Shown piece by piece: positions 55,683 through 64,000 of a DNA stretch of 64,000 bases. Made by a program: the position numbers and the translations under genes. A model generated the notes under the pieces. It searched no databases, was not told where the DNA came from, and saw only the letters and a list, made by a program, of their open reading frames with translations. The stretch comes from Pseudomonas weihenstephanensis (GTDB lineage: Bacteria > Pseudomonadota > Gammaproteobacteria > Pseudomonadales > Pseudomonadaceae), in the NCBI RefSeq assembly GCF_001043055.1, contig NZ_JYLF01000002.1, positions 681,913 to 745,912 of the forward strand, given 5' to 3'. Every line of letters begins with the position of its first letter. Positions within the stretch are counted from its first letter, which is position 1.

Positions 55683-56513
55683 ATGACACCGCGTTGGACC
55701 ACGGCAGTACTGGACACAAATCTTTCGGGCGGTTGGGCTGTAGCACGTAGCCCGGAAGGTTTTCTGGTGGACGATAATGGCCCGCTGTTCGCGCGTGAAT
55801 GGCTCAAGTCACAAGATTTACCCGTGCTGGCAGAGCACGGCATTGGTCATTTGGATGGCGAGCCGGTGTATCTGCTGGAACTTGAGAGTTCGGTCGAGCT
55901 TGAGCGTTGTCATTGGCAGGGCTTGCGCACGTTCATGCTGGAAGGTGATCACACGCTCTATAAAGTGTTGGGGTATGCCGCGCAAATTGGCACTTGGGCG
56001 CGTGAGCATCGTTTTTGCGGCAATTGCGGGCAGGCGATGACGCAGGTGCCCAGAGAGCGTGCCATGCACTGCGCGCTTTGCGAGTTACGCAGTTATCCGC
56101 GAATTTCTCCGAGCATGATTGTGTTGATCACTCGGGGCGATGAGGTTTTGCTGGCGCGTTCGCCGCGTTTTGTGCCCGGCGTTTACAGTACCTTGGCAGG
56201 GTTTGCCGAGCCGGGTGAGTCTGCCGAAGACTGCTTGATCCGCGAGGTGCGTGAAGAGGTGCAGCTTGAAGTGAAGAACATTGAGTACGTGGGCAGTCAG
56301 TGCTGGCCGTTTCCGCATTCAATGATGCTCGGTTTTCATGCGCAATATGCCAGCGGCGATATCGTGCCGCAGGCCGATGAGATCGAAGATGCGCAGTGGT
56401 TCAATGTGCATGATTTGCCACCCTTGCCGGCTTCGCGCTCCATTGCGCGTTATCTCATCGACCTGTATGTGGCTCGCCGCTTAGGCTTGCCCGAACCAGT
56501 GCTGCCAGGCTAG
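55683..56513 (+). CDS. nudC: NADH pyrophosphatase / NAD-RNA decapping hydrolase
   Basis: A 276-residue Nudix enzyme. The zinc ribbon is FCGNCGQAM...MHCALC (about 113-136), the Nudix box [23 protein letters not shown] (about 176-198), and the NADH-family motif [11 protein letters not shown] follows. It splits NADH to NMNH and AMP and removes NAD caps from RNA. Its last 33 bases overlap the 3' end of the convergent TSUP gene. Confidence 0.94.
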   Translation: MTPRWTTAVLDTNLSGGWAVARSPEGFLVDDNGPLFAREWLKSQDLPVLAEHGIGHLDGEPVYLLELESSVELERCHWQGLRTFMLEGDHTLYKVLGYAAQIGTWAREHRFCGNCGQAMTQVPRERAMHCALCELRSYPRISPSMIVLITRGDEVLLARSPRFVPGVYSTLAGFAEPGESAEDCLIREVREEVQLEVKNIEYVGSQCWPFPHSMMLGFHAQYASGDIVPQADEIEDAQWFNVHDLPPLPASRSIARYLIDLYVARRLGLPEPVLPG

Positions 56514-57260
56514 GCGCACGGTCAGTCCAAGTACCACGGTAATGAACACGGGGCGAATGAACTTGGCCCCGCCGCTGATCGCACTGCGGGCGCCAAAGAA
56601 GGCGCCGACCATCACGGCAAAGCCCATGGTCAAGCCGATGACCCAGTCCACATGGCCCGAGAAGATAAACACCGACAGCGCTGCAATGTTGCTGACGAAG
56701 TTCATGCTGCGCGCCACGCCGCTGGCCTTCACCAGGTCGATGGGGTACAGCAGCATGCTGCTGACGGTCCAGAAGGCGCCCGTACCCGGCCCGGCGACGC
56801 CGTCGTAAAACCCCAGGCTGAAACCTTGAGGTAACTGCCATTTCTTTTTGATCGGAGCATCGTTGTCGATCGGGGTTTTGGGTGTGCCGCCAAATAACAG
56901 ATACACGCCGCACGCAAATACGATCACCGGCAGCATTTTGTTCAGCCATTCGGCAGGCATGTAGTGGGCCACGATGGCGCCAATCAATGCGCCTGCCAAG
57001 GTGCCGAATATGGCCAGTTTCCATTCGCGTGGATGGAACAGCTTTCGCCGATAAAAAGTGAAGCTGGCAGTGGCTGCGCCAAAGGTCGAACTGAGTTTGT
57101 TGGTGCCCAGCACCAGATGTGGCGCCAAGCCCGCCGTGAGCAATGCAGGGGTGGTGAGCAGGCCGCCACCGCCAGCAATGGCGTCGATGAAACCGGCAAC
57201 AAAGGCAACGGCAGCCAGAATGGCGAGGGTGGTCAAATCTACGCTGAGTTCAAAAGGCAT
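56481..57260 (-). CDS. TauE/SafE (TSUP) family membrane permease
   Basis: A 259-residue membrane protein with about eight spans. The family repeats are [21 protein letters not shown] near the start and [23 protein letters not shown] in the middle. TSUP members move sulfite, sulfoacetate or other organosulfur anions; the substrate here is unknown. The neighbouring sigma-54 activator resembles SfnR, a regulator of organosulfur use, which would fit a sulfur role. Confidence 0.88.
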   Translation of the reverse strand: MPFELSVDLTTLAILAAVAFVAGFIDAIAGGGGLLTTPALLTAGLAPHLVLGTNKLSSTFGAATASFTFYRRKLFHPREWKLAIFGTLAGALIGAIVAHYMPAEWLNKMLPVIVFACGVYLLFGGTPKTPIDNDAPIKKKWQLPQGFSLGFYDGVAGPGTGAFWTVSSMLLYPIDLVKASGVARSMNFVSNIAALSVFIFSGHVDWVIGLTMGFAVMVGAFFGARSAISGGAKFIRPVFITVVLGLTVRLAWQHWFGQA

Positions 57261-57489
57261 GGGATCGACTTAATTCGGCGGGACGTACAGCGCAGGTGCG
57301 CCACAAGGGCGTCATCTTACCCATAACCCGGTAGGGCGGCGACAAGCACTTTACGGCTGTGCAACGTATGCCTCATTCGATATTTGAGATGTTGGGGTGT
57401 GACGCAGGTTGATTCAAAATCCTGCTGGCGGGTACTGGCCCGGCAAGTAGCGCGGATTACGGCGTATAGAGCGCTGAGGGTCGGATACG

Positions 57490-57525
57490 ATCTTCAGCAG
57501 TTGTCACAGAGCAACTGCTGAAGAT
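57490..57525. terminator. Strong hairpin after the sigma-54 activator gene
   Basis: A 14-bp perfect stem ATCTTCAGCAGTTG/CAACTGCTGAAGAT with an eight-base loop, one base past the stop codon. No T-run follows on the minus strand, so it may protect the 3' end rather than terminate. Confidence 0.6.
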
Positions 57526-57526
57526 T

Positions 57527-58606
57527 TCAGACGGCGGTGCCGGTTTCGAGGCGACGGGTAGTCACTGTCAGTGCGCCCAGCTTGATCAGGCGCGTACGGG
57601 TGACATTGCGACTCAGGCCTAACAGTTTTGCAGTGTGCACCTGGTTGTGATGACAGAACTCATAAGCGGCGCGGAGCAAGGCATCTTCAACCGTTTCATG
57701 CAGCCCATCATTGTGTTCTTCGAACAGGGTGCGAAAGGCGCGCTGCAGTAAATCGTTGGCTGTGTCTTGAGGGGCATGCGCGGTGGTTGTTTTGCGCGTT
57801 GCGCGGGGTTGTGGCAAACGCAGGTCCTCGACTGTGATGGTTTGATTGCGGCACAGCAGCAGGCTGTGGTGGATGACGTTTTCCAGTTCGCGGATGTTGC
57901 CTGGCCACGGGTGGTGCTTAAGGGTGTTTTCTGCGCACCCGCTGAGGGCGGTTGGGCCATGGGGTAATCGTTGTCGATAGGTGTGCAGGAAATGTCGCGC
58001 CAACGGCAGAATGTCCCCCACACGCTCGCGCAAGGGGCGCAGTGCAAGGCTGACGACGTTCAGGCGGTAGTACAGATCTTCACGAAAATGTCCCGCTTCA
58101 ATGGCGTGTTCCAGATTGACATTGGTGGCCGCCAGGACGCGCACGTTGATGGGCGTACTTTTACGTGAGCCAAGGCGCACTACCTCTTGCTCCTGGAGTA
58201 CGCGCAACAGTTTCACCTGGATGGGCAGCGGCAGATCGCCGATTTCGTCCAGAAATAATGTCCCGCCATCCGCTTCTTCAAACCAGCCGGCTTTTGCGCT
58301 GAGCGCACCGGTAAACGCGCCTTTTTCATGGCCAAACAACTCGGACTCTACTAAGGACTCGGAAAACGCGCCGCAATTAACTGCGATAAAGGGTTGTTGA
58401 TGGCGAGCGCTGAGTTGATGGATATGGCGTGCGACTAACTCCTTACCGGTCCCCGTTTCACCCATGATCAACACGCTGGCATTACTGGGTGCAATTTGCT
58501 GGAGGTGGGCCAATAGCGCCTTGGACGTGGGGTCTTCGAACACCTGAGCAGTGGCTCGGATGGAAGTCGCCAGGGAGGGGGTCGCAGGTAACGTCAAAAG
58601 CTGCAT
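57527..58606 (-). CDS. Sigma-54 activator without sensor domain (SfnR-like)
   Basis: A 359-residue enhancer-binding protein. The AAA+ domain starts about residue 22 with Walker A GETGTGKE (about 49-56), the sigma-54 contact loop EKGAFTGA (about 94), Walker [15 protein letters not shown] and R-finger region [13 protein letters not shown]-terminal Fis-type helix-turn-helix follows ([21 protein letters not shown]). There is no N-terminal receiver, GAF or PAS domain, so control is likely by expression level, as in SfnR and PspF. SfnR identity is a memory-based guess helped by the TSUP neighbour. Confidence 0.82.
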   Translation of the reverse strand: MQLLTLPATPSLATSIRATAQVFEDPTSKALLAHLQQIAPSNASVLIMGETGTGKELVARHIHQLSARHQQPFIAVNCGAFSESLVESELFGHEKGAFTGALSAKAGWFEEADGGTLFLDEIGDLPLPIQVKLLRVLQEQEVVRLGSRKSTPINVRVLAATNVNLEHAIEAGHFREDLYYRLNVVSLALRPLRERVGDILPLARHFLHTYRQRLPHGPTALSGCAENTLKHHPWPGNIRELENVIHHSLLLCRNQTITVEDLRLPQPRATRKTTTAHAPQDTANDLLQRAFRTLFEEHNDGLHETVEDALLRAAYEFCHHNQVHTAKLLGLSRNVTRTRLIKLGALTVTTRRLETGTAV

Positions 58607-58935
58607 TGTCAGCTCCTTCTAACGAGGGCTCTGCCCACAAAAGGTAAGCCGAAGGCGACTTTATAAGGGGGTTTTTATATTCCGTAAACTAACCTAATTC
58701 CATATTTATATATCCTTATTGCATATAAGACTTGCGCTTCCCCGTGTTTCTGGCGCTTTATAAGGTCATAGTCGCTCAGTGCATAAATTTGGGAAGGCTC
58801 CTACGGCCTTTCCTATTGGCACCTCTTTTTTCACTGGGCTCGATAGGGTAGTTTGAGCGATCCCTTTCAGCGTGGCCTTAATCTTCTGCTATCACGCATT
58901 GCCTGATGTCGGAACTTGTTTTGTGGGTTTGCACG

Positions 58936-60105
58936 ATGGACAAACGACCTCTTTATTTCGATTACGCTGCCACCACACCTGTGGATCCTCGTGTCATTCA
59001 GGTGATGGTTGATTGCCTGGGGTTTGAGGGTAATTTTGGTAACCCGGCCTCCGGCTCACACGCTTACGGTCAGCAGGCCCGCTCTGCTGTTGAGTTGGCC
59101 AGGGAGCAAGTGGCGCAACTTATAAATGCCAAGGCAGAACATATTGTCTGGACCTCAGGTGCCACCGAGTCCAACAACCTGGCACTTAAAGGTGTCGCCC
59201 TTGGGAGTGGTCAATCACGCGGGCACATCATTACCAGCCAGATCGAGCACAAGGCAGTTCTGGATACGGCGCGTTTTTTGCAGCAGTCAGGCTTTGAAGT
59301 CACGTATCTGGCTCCCGATGCAGATGGCCTTATCAGTGCCGATAAAGTCCGGTCTGCACTCCGTGCAGACACGCTGCTGGTGTCGTTGATGCTGGTAAAC
59401 AATGAGTTGGGCACCGTTAATGACATACCTGCCATTGGCCAATATGTGCGTGAACACGGTGCGCTGTTCCATGTGGATGCTGCTCAAGGGGCGGGGAAAC
59501 TCGCTATCGATGTCGCTCAGTGGGCAGTCGATTTAATGTCCTTTTCAGGTCATAAAATTTACGGTCCCAAGGGGATTGGCGCGTTGTATGTCGGGCCAAG
59601 GGCGCAAGACCGGTTGCAGGCCCAGATGCATGGCGGCGGGCATGAGTTCGGTCTGCGCTCAGGCACGTTGGCGACTCACCAGATTGCGGGCATGGGGCAT
59701 GCGTTTGCTGTGGCGAAACAGTCTTTGAGTGATGAGCTGGCCCATGTATCAAGTTTGCGTGAGCGCCTGTTGGGCCATCTGGCGGGCATTGCCGGGCTGC
59801 AATGTAATGGCAGTCAGAAAAGCCGGGTACCTCATACCTTAAGTCTTACGTTCAGTGAGGGGCACTTCAGCAGCGCAGCGTTGAGTGCAGCCGTCGCCTA
59901 TTCCGCGACCTCAGCCTGTAATTCGGCCAGTAATGCGCCGTCCCATGTGCTGCTGGCATTAGGTCTGGATGCTGAAAAGGCGCGCAGAACCATCCGTTTA
60001 AGTTTCGGACGTTTTACGTCGAATCAGGATGTTGATGCATTGGCCAAAGCGATACAGGTCGCCACAACGGTACCGGCTCCTTTTTGGGCGGTTGCTCAAC
60101 CTTAG
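58936..60105 (+). CDS. IscS-like cysteine desulfurase
   Basis: A 389-residue PLP enzyme that takes sulfur from cysteine. His105, Lys207 (SFSGHKIYGPKG) and Cys328 (SATSACNSAS) fall at almost the same numbers as in E. coli IscS (104, 206, 328). Unlike the housekeeping gene it has no iscU, iscA or hscBA beside it and its C-terminus is shorter. ATG at 58936 begins at the family start MDKRPLYFDYAATTP; an in-frame ATG ten codons earlier is possible, and neither has a good ribosome site. It is followed 56 bp later by an Xaa-Pro aminopeptidase. Confidence 0.88.
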   Translation: MDKRPLYFDYAATTPVDPRVIQVMVDCLGFEGNFGNPASGSHAYGQQARSAVELAREQVAQLINAKAEHIVWTSGATESNNLALKGVALGSGQSRGHIITSQIEHKAVLDTARFLQQSGFEVTYLAPDADGLISADKVRSALRADTLLVSLMLVNNELGTVNDIPAIGQYVREHGALFHVDAAQGAGKLAIDVAQWAVDLMSFSGHKIYGPKGIGALYVGPRAQDRLQAQMHGGGHEFGLRSGTLATHQIAGMGHAFAVAKQSLSDELAHVSSLRERLLGHLAGIAGLQCNGSQKSRVPHTLSLTFSEGHFSSAALSAAVAYSATSACNSASNAPSHVLLALGLDAEKARRTIRLSFGRFTSNQDVDALAKAIQVATTVPAPFWAVAQP

Positions 60106-60161
60106 ACGCTGATACAACATGAGCGAATCATAATAATGACCCGTGACCAGCAGGAGAAAGG

Positions 60162-61982
60162 ATGAGTACTCAGTCGTTGAATCAGGGGGGAGTGGTACAG
60201 CGTTTGGCGCGTGCCCGAGCGGTGATGAGCCAGAACGGTATATATGCGTTGCTGGTGCCGTCAGCCGACCCCCATCTATCGGAGTACTTGCCGGAGTATT
60301 GGCAGGGGCGGCAATGGTTGTCAGGTTTTCACGGGTCCGTCGGCACCTTGATTATTACGCCGACGTTTGCAGGTGTGTGGGCTGATAGCCGTTATTGGGA
60401 GCAGGCGTCCAAAGAGCTGGCTGGCAGCACTATTGAGCTGGTCAAGCTGGTGCCGGGTCAGCCAGGGCCGCTGGAGTGGTTGGCGGAGCAGACCCCTAAG
60501 GGCGAGACCGTATCCGTTGACGGCGCTGTCTTTGCGCTGGCATCCGCCCGAACATTGGAAAGTCGGCTTAAAGAGCGCGGTGCGTTTTTACGCACGGATA
60601 TCGACCTGCTGAACCTGGTTTGGGAGGGGCGTCCATCCTTGCCCGTCAAGCCTTTGTACGAGCACTTGGCGCCTCAGGCAACGGTTGGCCGGGTTGAAAA
60701 GCTGGCTCAACTGCGCGAAACACTCACGCAGCGCAAAGCCAATGCGCATTTCATTGCCACTCTCGACGATATCGCATGGTTATTTAATCTGCGGGGAGCG
60801 GATGTACCCTTCAACCCGGTTTTCGTTTCATTTGCGTTGATTCAAGAGAGGCAAGCGACGTTGTTCGTGGACCTGACGAAAGTCAGTTCTGAGCTGCGGG
60901 ACTCTTTATTGAAGGAGGGTGTGACACTTCGTGATTACAACGAAATCGCGTCGGCGTTGCTCGCGCTACCTGAGTCGACCCGTTTGCTGGTGGATCCTGC
61001 ACGTGTAACGTGCGGGCTGCTCGGCAATCTTAAAGCGGGCGTAAAGCTGATTGAAGGTTTGAATCCGACCACGTTGGCTAAATCACAAAAGAGCCTTGAT
61101 GACGCTTTTTATATCCGTCAGGCGATGGAGCAGGACGGTGCTGCGCTTTGTGAGTTCTTTGCCTGGCTGGAATCCGCTTGGGGGCGTGAACGTATTACCG
61201 AACTGACCATCGATGAGCGCCTAACGGCTGCGCGAGCTAGCCGCCCCGATTTTGTTTCGCTGAGTTTCAATACCATCGCAGCTTTCAATGCGAATGGGGC
61301 AATGCCTCATTACCATGCCACCGAGCAGGCGCATGCGCTGATTGAGGGCGATGGCCTCTTGCTGGTTGACTCCGGTGGACAGTATTTGGGGGGGACAACT
61401 GACATCACGCGCATGGTGCCGGTGGGTAAGGTCAGCGATGAGCAAAAGCGGGATTGCACGCGCGTGCTTAAAGGTGTGATTGCTCTCTCTAAAGCTCATT
61501 TCCCTCGAGGCATTTTGTCTCCATTGCTGGACTCGATTGCTCGGGCACCACTCTGGGCTGACGGGGTCGATTACGGGCACGGAACGGGGCATGGCGTGGG
61601 TTACTTTCTAAATGTGCACGAAGGGCCGCAGGTCATTGCTTATCAGGCCGCCCCCGCGCCGCAGACAGCTATGCAGCCAGGGATGATTACTTCGATTGAG
61701 CCTGGCACATATAAGCCTGGCCGCTGGGGAGTCCGGATTGAAAACCTGGTACTTAACAGGGAGGCGGGGAGTTCGGAGTTCGGAACATTCTTGAAGTTTG
61801 AAACGCTGACGATGTGTCCTATTGATACACGCTGTCTGGAGCCATCGTTACTCACACGCGACGAGGTTGAGTGGCTGGATGCTTATCATGCAGAGGTGCG
61901 TGAGCGTCTTGGTCCGTTGCTTGACGGGTATGCACTCGAATGGCTGAAAGCACGAACTGAACCTGTTGGCGCAACAGGGTAG
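60162..61982 (+). CDS. Xaa-Pro aminopeptidase (three-domain M24B)
   Basis: A 606-residue metallopeptidase that removes N-terminal residues before proline. Two creatinase-like N-terminal domains (1-310) precede the pita-bread domain. Metal ligands seen are Asp in LLLVDSGGQYLGGTTDITR, His in GHGTGHGVGYFLNVHEGPQ and Glu in ITSIEPGTYKPGRWGVRIENLVL. The size and order fit the eukaryote-like XPNPEP1 group rather than the shorter E. coli PepP. AGGAGAAAGG precedes the ATG. Confidence 0.9.
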   Translation: MSTQSLNQGGVVQRLARARAVMSQNGIYALLVPSADPHLSEYLPEYWQGRQWLSGFHGSVGTLIITPTFAGVWADSRYWEQASKELAGSTIELVKLVPGQPGPLEWLAEQTPKGETVSVDGAVFALASARTLESRLKERGAFLRTDIDLLNLVWEGRPSLPVKPLYEHLAPQATVGRVEKLAQLRETLTQRKANAHFIATLDDIAWLFNLRGADVPFNPVFVSFALIQERQATLFVDLTKVSSELRDSLLKEGVTLRDYNEIASALLALPESTRLLVDPARVTCGLLGNLKAGVKLIEGLNPTTLAKSQKSLDDAFYIRQAMEQDGAALCEFFAWLESAWGRERITELTIDERLTAARASRPDFVSLSFNTIAAFNANGAMPHYHATEQAHALIEGDGLLLVDSGGQYLGGTTDITRMVPVGKVSDEQKRDCTRVLKGVIALSKAHFPRGILSPLLDSIARAPLWADGVDYGHGTGHGVGYFLNVHEGPQVIAYQAAPAPQTAMQPGMITSIEPGTYKPGRWGVRIENLVLNREAGSSEFGTFLKFETLTMCPIDTRCLEPSLLTRDEVEWLDAYHAEVRERLGPLLDGYALEWLKARTEPVGATG

Positions 61983-62040
61983 GGAGAGGGGGCCACGCAG
62001 TCGACTTGAGCGGTTGCGTGGCTGAGAGTGTCGACAATGA

Positions 62041-62322
62041 TTATTTACAGAGGACGATCATGCTACGGCTCGTGTAGCCGGCAGGGTTCAAACCAAATGG
62101 GTAATCCCCGGGCTCTTCGGCAGAATCACCTGACTTGGCGATCGTGCGATACCCTTTGTCCCCGCAGGACCTTGCTGCTTCTGCATAACATTTGTCCCAC
62201 GACGAAGACAGTCCGGAGCAGTTGATGTGTAAACCTCGTTTACCATGTTTTACAGAGGTTTCAGAGGTTGCTGCGCAGCCTGCTAAAGCCAGTGCTGCTA
62301 AAGCTATCAAAAAGCGTTTCAT
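62041..62322 (-). CDS. Small lipoprotein of unknown function
   Basis: A 93-residue protein with a lipoprotein signal, MKRFLIALAALALAGCA (lipid Cys16). The mature part has four more Cys (INCSG, DKCYAEAARSCGDKGYRTIA, IVLCK) that could form two disulfides. I do not recognise a named domain. A run of 12 C lies 94 bp upstream of its start. Confidence 0.75.
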   Translation of the reverse strand: MKRFLIALAALALAGCAATSETSVKHGKRGLHINCSGLSSSWDKCYAEAARSCGDKGYRTIAKSGDSAEEPGDYPFGLNPAGYTSRSMIVLCK

Positions 62323-62415
62323 TCCTGTCCTTAAGCGTTAGCGTCGGATTTGCGGGATGTGGGTACCAAACTGCCGTTGGCTGTGGCTATTTATAGATAT
62401 CCCTATCCGGAATTG

Positions 62416-62427
62416 CCCCCCCCCCCC
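62416..62427. repeat. Poly-C tract of 12 bases
   Basis: Twelve consecutive C between the divergent-free ends of the lipoprotein promoter and the rhtA stop. On the minus strand it is poly-G upstream of the lipoprotein gene. Confidence 0.9.
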
Positions 62428-62497
62428 TGTGACTTTCACCGGGAGTAAACATCTCCTAAATGAGAGTCAATTACTAGAGCTTGTATCAATTGTGATG

Positions 62498-63385
62498 CTA
62501 GTCGGCCTTGGCTGAAGGCGTTATATGGCCGCGCATTGTTAATGTAGCGCCCACTGAAGCCATGATGATGCACAAGATGGCCATCCATTGTGCAAGCGAC
62601 AGCACCTCATTGAGGAACAGCAACCCCGAAAGGGCGCCAAAGGCCGGTTCGATGCTCATGAGCGTACCGAACGTACGGGTTGGCATGCGAGTGAGAGCAA
62701 TCATCTCCAGCGTGTAGGGCAGGGCGGTAGATAACACGGCAACGCCAATGGCTAGCGGGATCAGGCTGGGGGTTAGGAGTGTTGCGCCGGCATGAACAAT
62801 GCCAATAGGTGCAATGAACAACGCAGCAATCATTACGCCTAGGGCGGCGGTCTGGACGCCGTTGTCCGCGCCTGCTTTCTGTCCGAATAGAATGTACAGC
62901 GCCCAACAAACGCCGGCACCAAGAGCATATCCTGCGCCCACCAAATCAATCCCTTCGCTGCTGCCCCCGGTAGGGATAAGTAGCAATAGTCCGGTGATGG
63001 CCAGGCCGATCCAGACAAAGTCGATTGCTCTTCGCGACGCGTAAATGGCAACTGCTAGAGGGCCGGTGAATTCAAGCGCGACCGCAATTCCTAGTGGAAC
63101 GCTGCGCAGTGACATATAGAAGAGAAAATTCATCCCTCCCAACGCAATGCCGTAAATGACCACGGTGCGTAGGGACTTTGCGGACAGCTTGGCCCTCCAG
63201 GGGCGCAATATAAGCAGCATGATCACGCTGGCAAATATGAGGCGCAGCGTGGTTGTCCCTTGGGCGCCCACAATGGGAAACATACTCTTGGCGAGGGACG
63301 CACCGGATTGTATGGATGCCATTGCAATAAGAAGTAACCCGACAGGGAATAGAGTCGTAGCAAGGCTAGAAGATTGCTTTGTCAT
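62498..63385 (-). CDS. rhtA: Threonine/homoserine exporter, EamA family
   Basis: A 295-residue transporter, the same length as E. coli RhtA, with ten predicted spans in two EamA repeats. Matching stretches are MASIQSGASLAKSMFPIVGAQGTTTLRL, GGMNFLFYMSLRSVPLGIAVALEFTGPLAVA, ALGAGVCWALYILFGQKAGA and ALPYTLEMIALTRMPTRTFGTLMSIEPAFGALSG. Start at 63385 is chosen by length; an upstream TTG would add 20 residues. Substrate by family: homoserine, threonine and related amino acids. Confidence 0.85.
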   Translation of the reverse strand: MTKQSSSLATTLFPVGLLLIAMASIQSGASLAKSMFPIVGAQGTTTLRLIFASVIMLLILRPWRAKLSAKSLRTVVIYGIALGGMNFLFYMSLRSVPLGIAVALEFTGPLAVAIYASRRAIDFVWIGLAITGLLLLIPTGGSSEGIDLVGAGYALGAGVCWALYILFGQKAGADNGVQTAALGVMIAALFIAPIGIVHAGATLLTPSLIPLAIGVAVLSTALPYTLEMIALTRMPTRTFGTLMSIEPAFGALSGLLFLNEVLSLAQWMAILCIIMASVGATLTMRGHITPSAKAD

Positions 63386-63525
63386 TTCTGAGTGAGCCTG
63401 GGTGCGTAGAGAGGGCGGTAGCCGAGTATCATGCTGAACTACCAATGGGTGTGCAATATAGTGCGCAGATTCTGTGGGGTGGATGCGTTAAAACGTACGT
63501 ATTTCGTCCTGGCTATTACTAGTCC

Positions 63526-63553
63526 TTGACTCAGATTTAAAACGCCCTATAAT
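63526..63553 (+). promoter_or_regulatory. rRNA operon promoter, upstream copy
   Basis: TTGACT-N16-TATAAT followed by a GC-rich stretch TCGCCCCAC, the first of three in tandem. Confidence 0.75.
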
Positions 63554-63659
63554 TCGCCCCACTTCCGGGGTAGTCGAAGCGGAAAACTCCTTGATTATCA
63601 ATGAGTTGGACGGTTTTCGGCGGTGCTAGCTTCAAATCATCGAAGCAGGAAATGAGGTG

Positions 63660-63687
63660 TTGACAGCAGCGTGTAACGCTGTAGAAT
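63660..63687 (+). promoter_or_regulatory. rRNA operon promoter, middle copy
   Basis: TTGACA-N16-TAGAAT followed by TCGCCTCCCGC, a GC-rich discriminator typical of stringent control. Confidence 0.85.
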
Positions 63688-63767
63688 TCGCCTCCCGCTA
63701 ACGAGAGATCGAAAGCGCAAGTGGTTGAAGTTACAAGGGAAACTTTGAAATCTTCTGAAATAACCGC

Positions 63768-63795
63768 TTGACAGCAACAGAGGCTGCTGTAGAAT
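63768..63795 (+). promoter_or_regulatory. rRNA operon promoter, proximal copy
   Basis: TTGACA-N16-TAGAAT followed by GCGCGCCTC. It lies about 195 bp before the 16S gene, the closest of the three. Confidence 0.88.
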
Positions 63796-63827
63796 GCGCG
63801 CCTCGGTTGAGCGAAAGCTTAACCAAC

Positions 63828-63840
63828 CGCTCTTTAACAA
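63828..63840 (+). promoter_or_regulatory. rRNA leader boxA antitermination site
   Basis: CGCTCTTTAACAA, one base from the bacterial boxA consensus TGCTCTTTAACAA, placed between the proximal promoter and the 16S gene. Confidence 0.85.
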
Positions 63841-63989
63841 CTGAATCAAGCAATTCGTGTGGGTGCTTGTGGGGTCAGACTGATAGTCAAAAAGATTATC
63901 AGCATCACAAGTTACTCCGCGAGAAATCAAAGATGTAACCAACGATTGCTGAGCCAAGTTTAGGGTTTTCTCAAAACCCAAAGATGTTT

Positions 63990-64000
63990 GAACTGAAGAG
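63990..64000 (+). rRNA. 16S ribosomal RNA, first bases only
   Basis: The window ends GAACTGAAGAG, the start of the Pseudomonas 16S sequence that continues TTTGATC. The preceding promoters and boxA support this. The exact mature 5' end is taken from memory of the conserved start. Confidence 0.75.

Noticed and set aside
58801..58832. TTGGCACC as a sigma-54 promoter before the desulfurase
   Set aside because: No GC at the -12 position at the required spacing; the 58607-58935 gap otherwise shows only A+T-rich sequence and no recognisable element.
63637..63981. A 114-codon minus-strand frame at the right edge
   Set aside because: It lies across the rRNA promoters, boxA and leader.

Overview
The window reads as Pseudomonas chromosome, probably of the fluorescens/fragi side of the genus. 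The evidence is a pyoverdine gene block (pvdQ, fpvR, pvdP, opmQ, pvdT, pvdR, fpvI, pvdA), a CrcY-type small RNA beside an HMG-CoA lyase gene, two DUF2790 genes, REP elements and an rRNA leader of Pseudomonas type. Nearly all of the sequence is ordinary, dense, fairly GC-rich coding DNA. No phage, transposase or CRISPR array is visible.

Layout. 1-8.8 kb: leucine/isovalerate and acyl-CoA catabolism, with liuB (cut by the left edge), liuA, an acyl-CoA synthetase, the small RNA crcY, liuE, the MerR regulator liuR, a LysR regulator and an acyl-CoA dehydrogenase. Three near-identical palindromes mark a LiuR regulon inside the window. 8.8-18.5 kb: a phosphate-binding/OmpA fusion, xthA, an acetyltransferase, the tamA-tamB envelope pair and a LysR regulator. 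18.6-36.5 kb: iron and pyoverdine accessory genes, with small conserved Pseudomonas genes, a ZapE-like ATPase and dkgB between them. PvdS-type promoter elements (TAAAT-N16-CGT) lie in front of pvdP, pvdR and pvdA. The block has precursor synthesis (PvdA), periplasmic maturation (PvdQ, PvdP), export and recycling (PvdRT-OpmQ) and regulation (FpvI, FpvR). The peptide synthetases, pvdS and fpvA are not in the window.

36.5-41 kb: mgtA and mgtC behind a long, structured leader with small ORFs. 41-45.4 kb: a BvgAS/EvgAS-like response regulator and hybrid kinase, followed by a lone degenerate receiver. 45.4-51.1 kb: an acetyltransferase, a 165-bp tandem repeat block (four copies arranged ABAB), a Fur-box-preceded siderophore receptor, cptA and a small coiled-coil gene. 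51.4-56.5 kb: a gnd-zwf-HAD operon, a dienoyl-CoA isomerase and nudC. 56.5-63.4 kb: a TSUP permease, a sensor-less sigma-54 activator, an IscS-like desulfurase, an Xaa-Pro aminopeptidase, a small lipoprotein and an RhtA-type exporter. 63.5-64 kb: three tandem promoters and boxA of an rRNA operon, whose 16S gene starts in the last bases.

The least explained items are the six-repeat beta-propeller-like gene inserted between pvdP and opmQ, the repeat block that supplies the stop codon of the siderophore receptor, the mgtA leader, and the receiver-like protein lacking its phosphoacceptor Asp. All functional calls come from reading the sequence and remembered family features. No database search was run.
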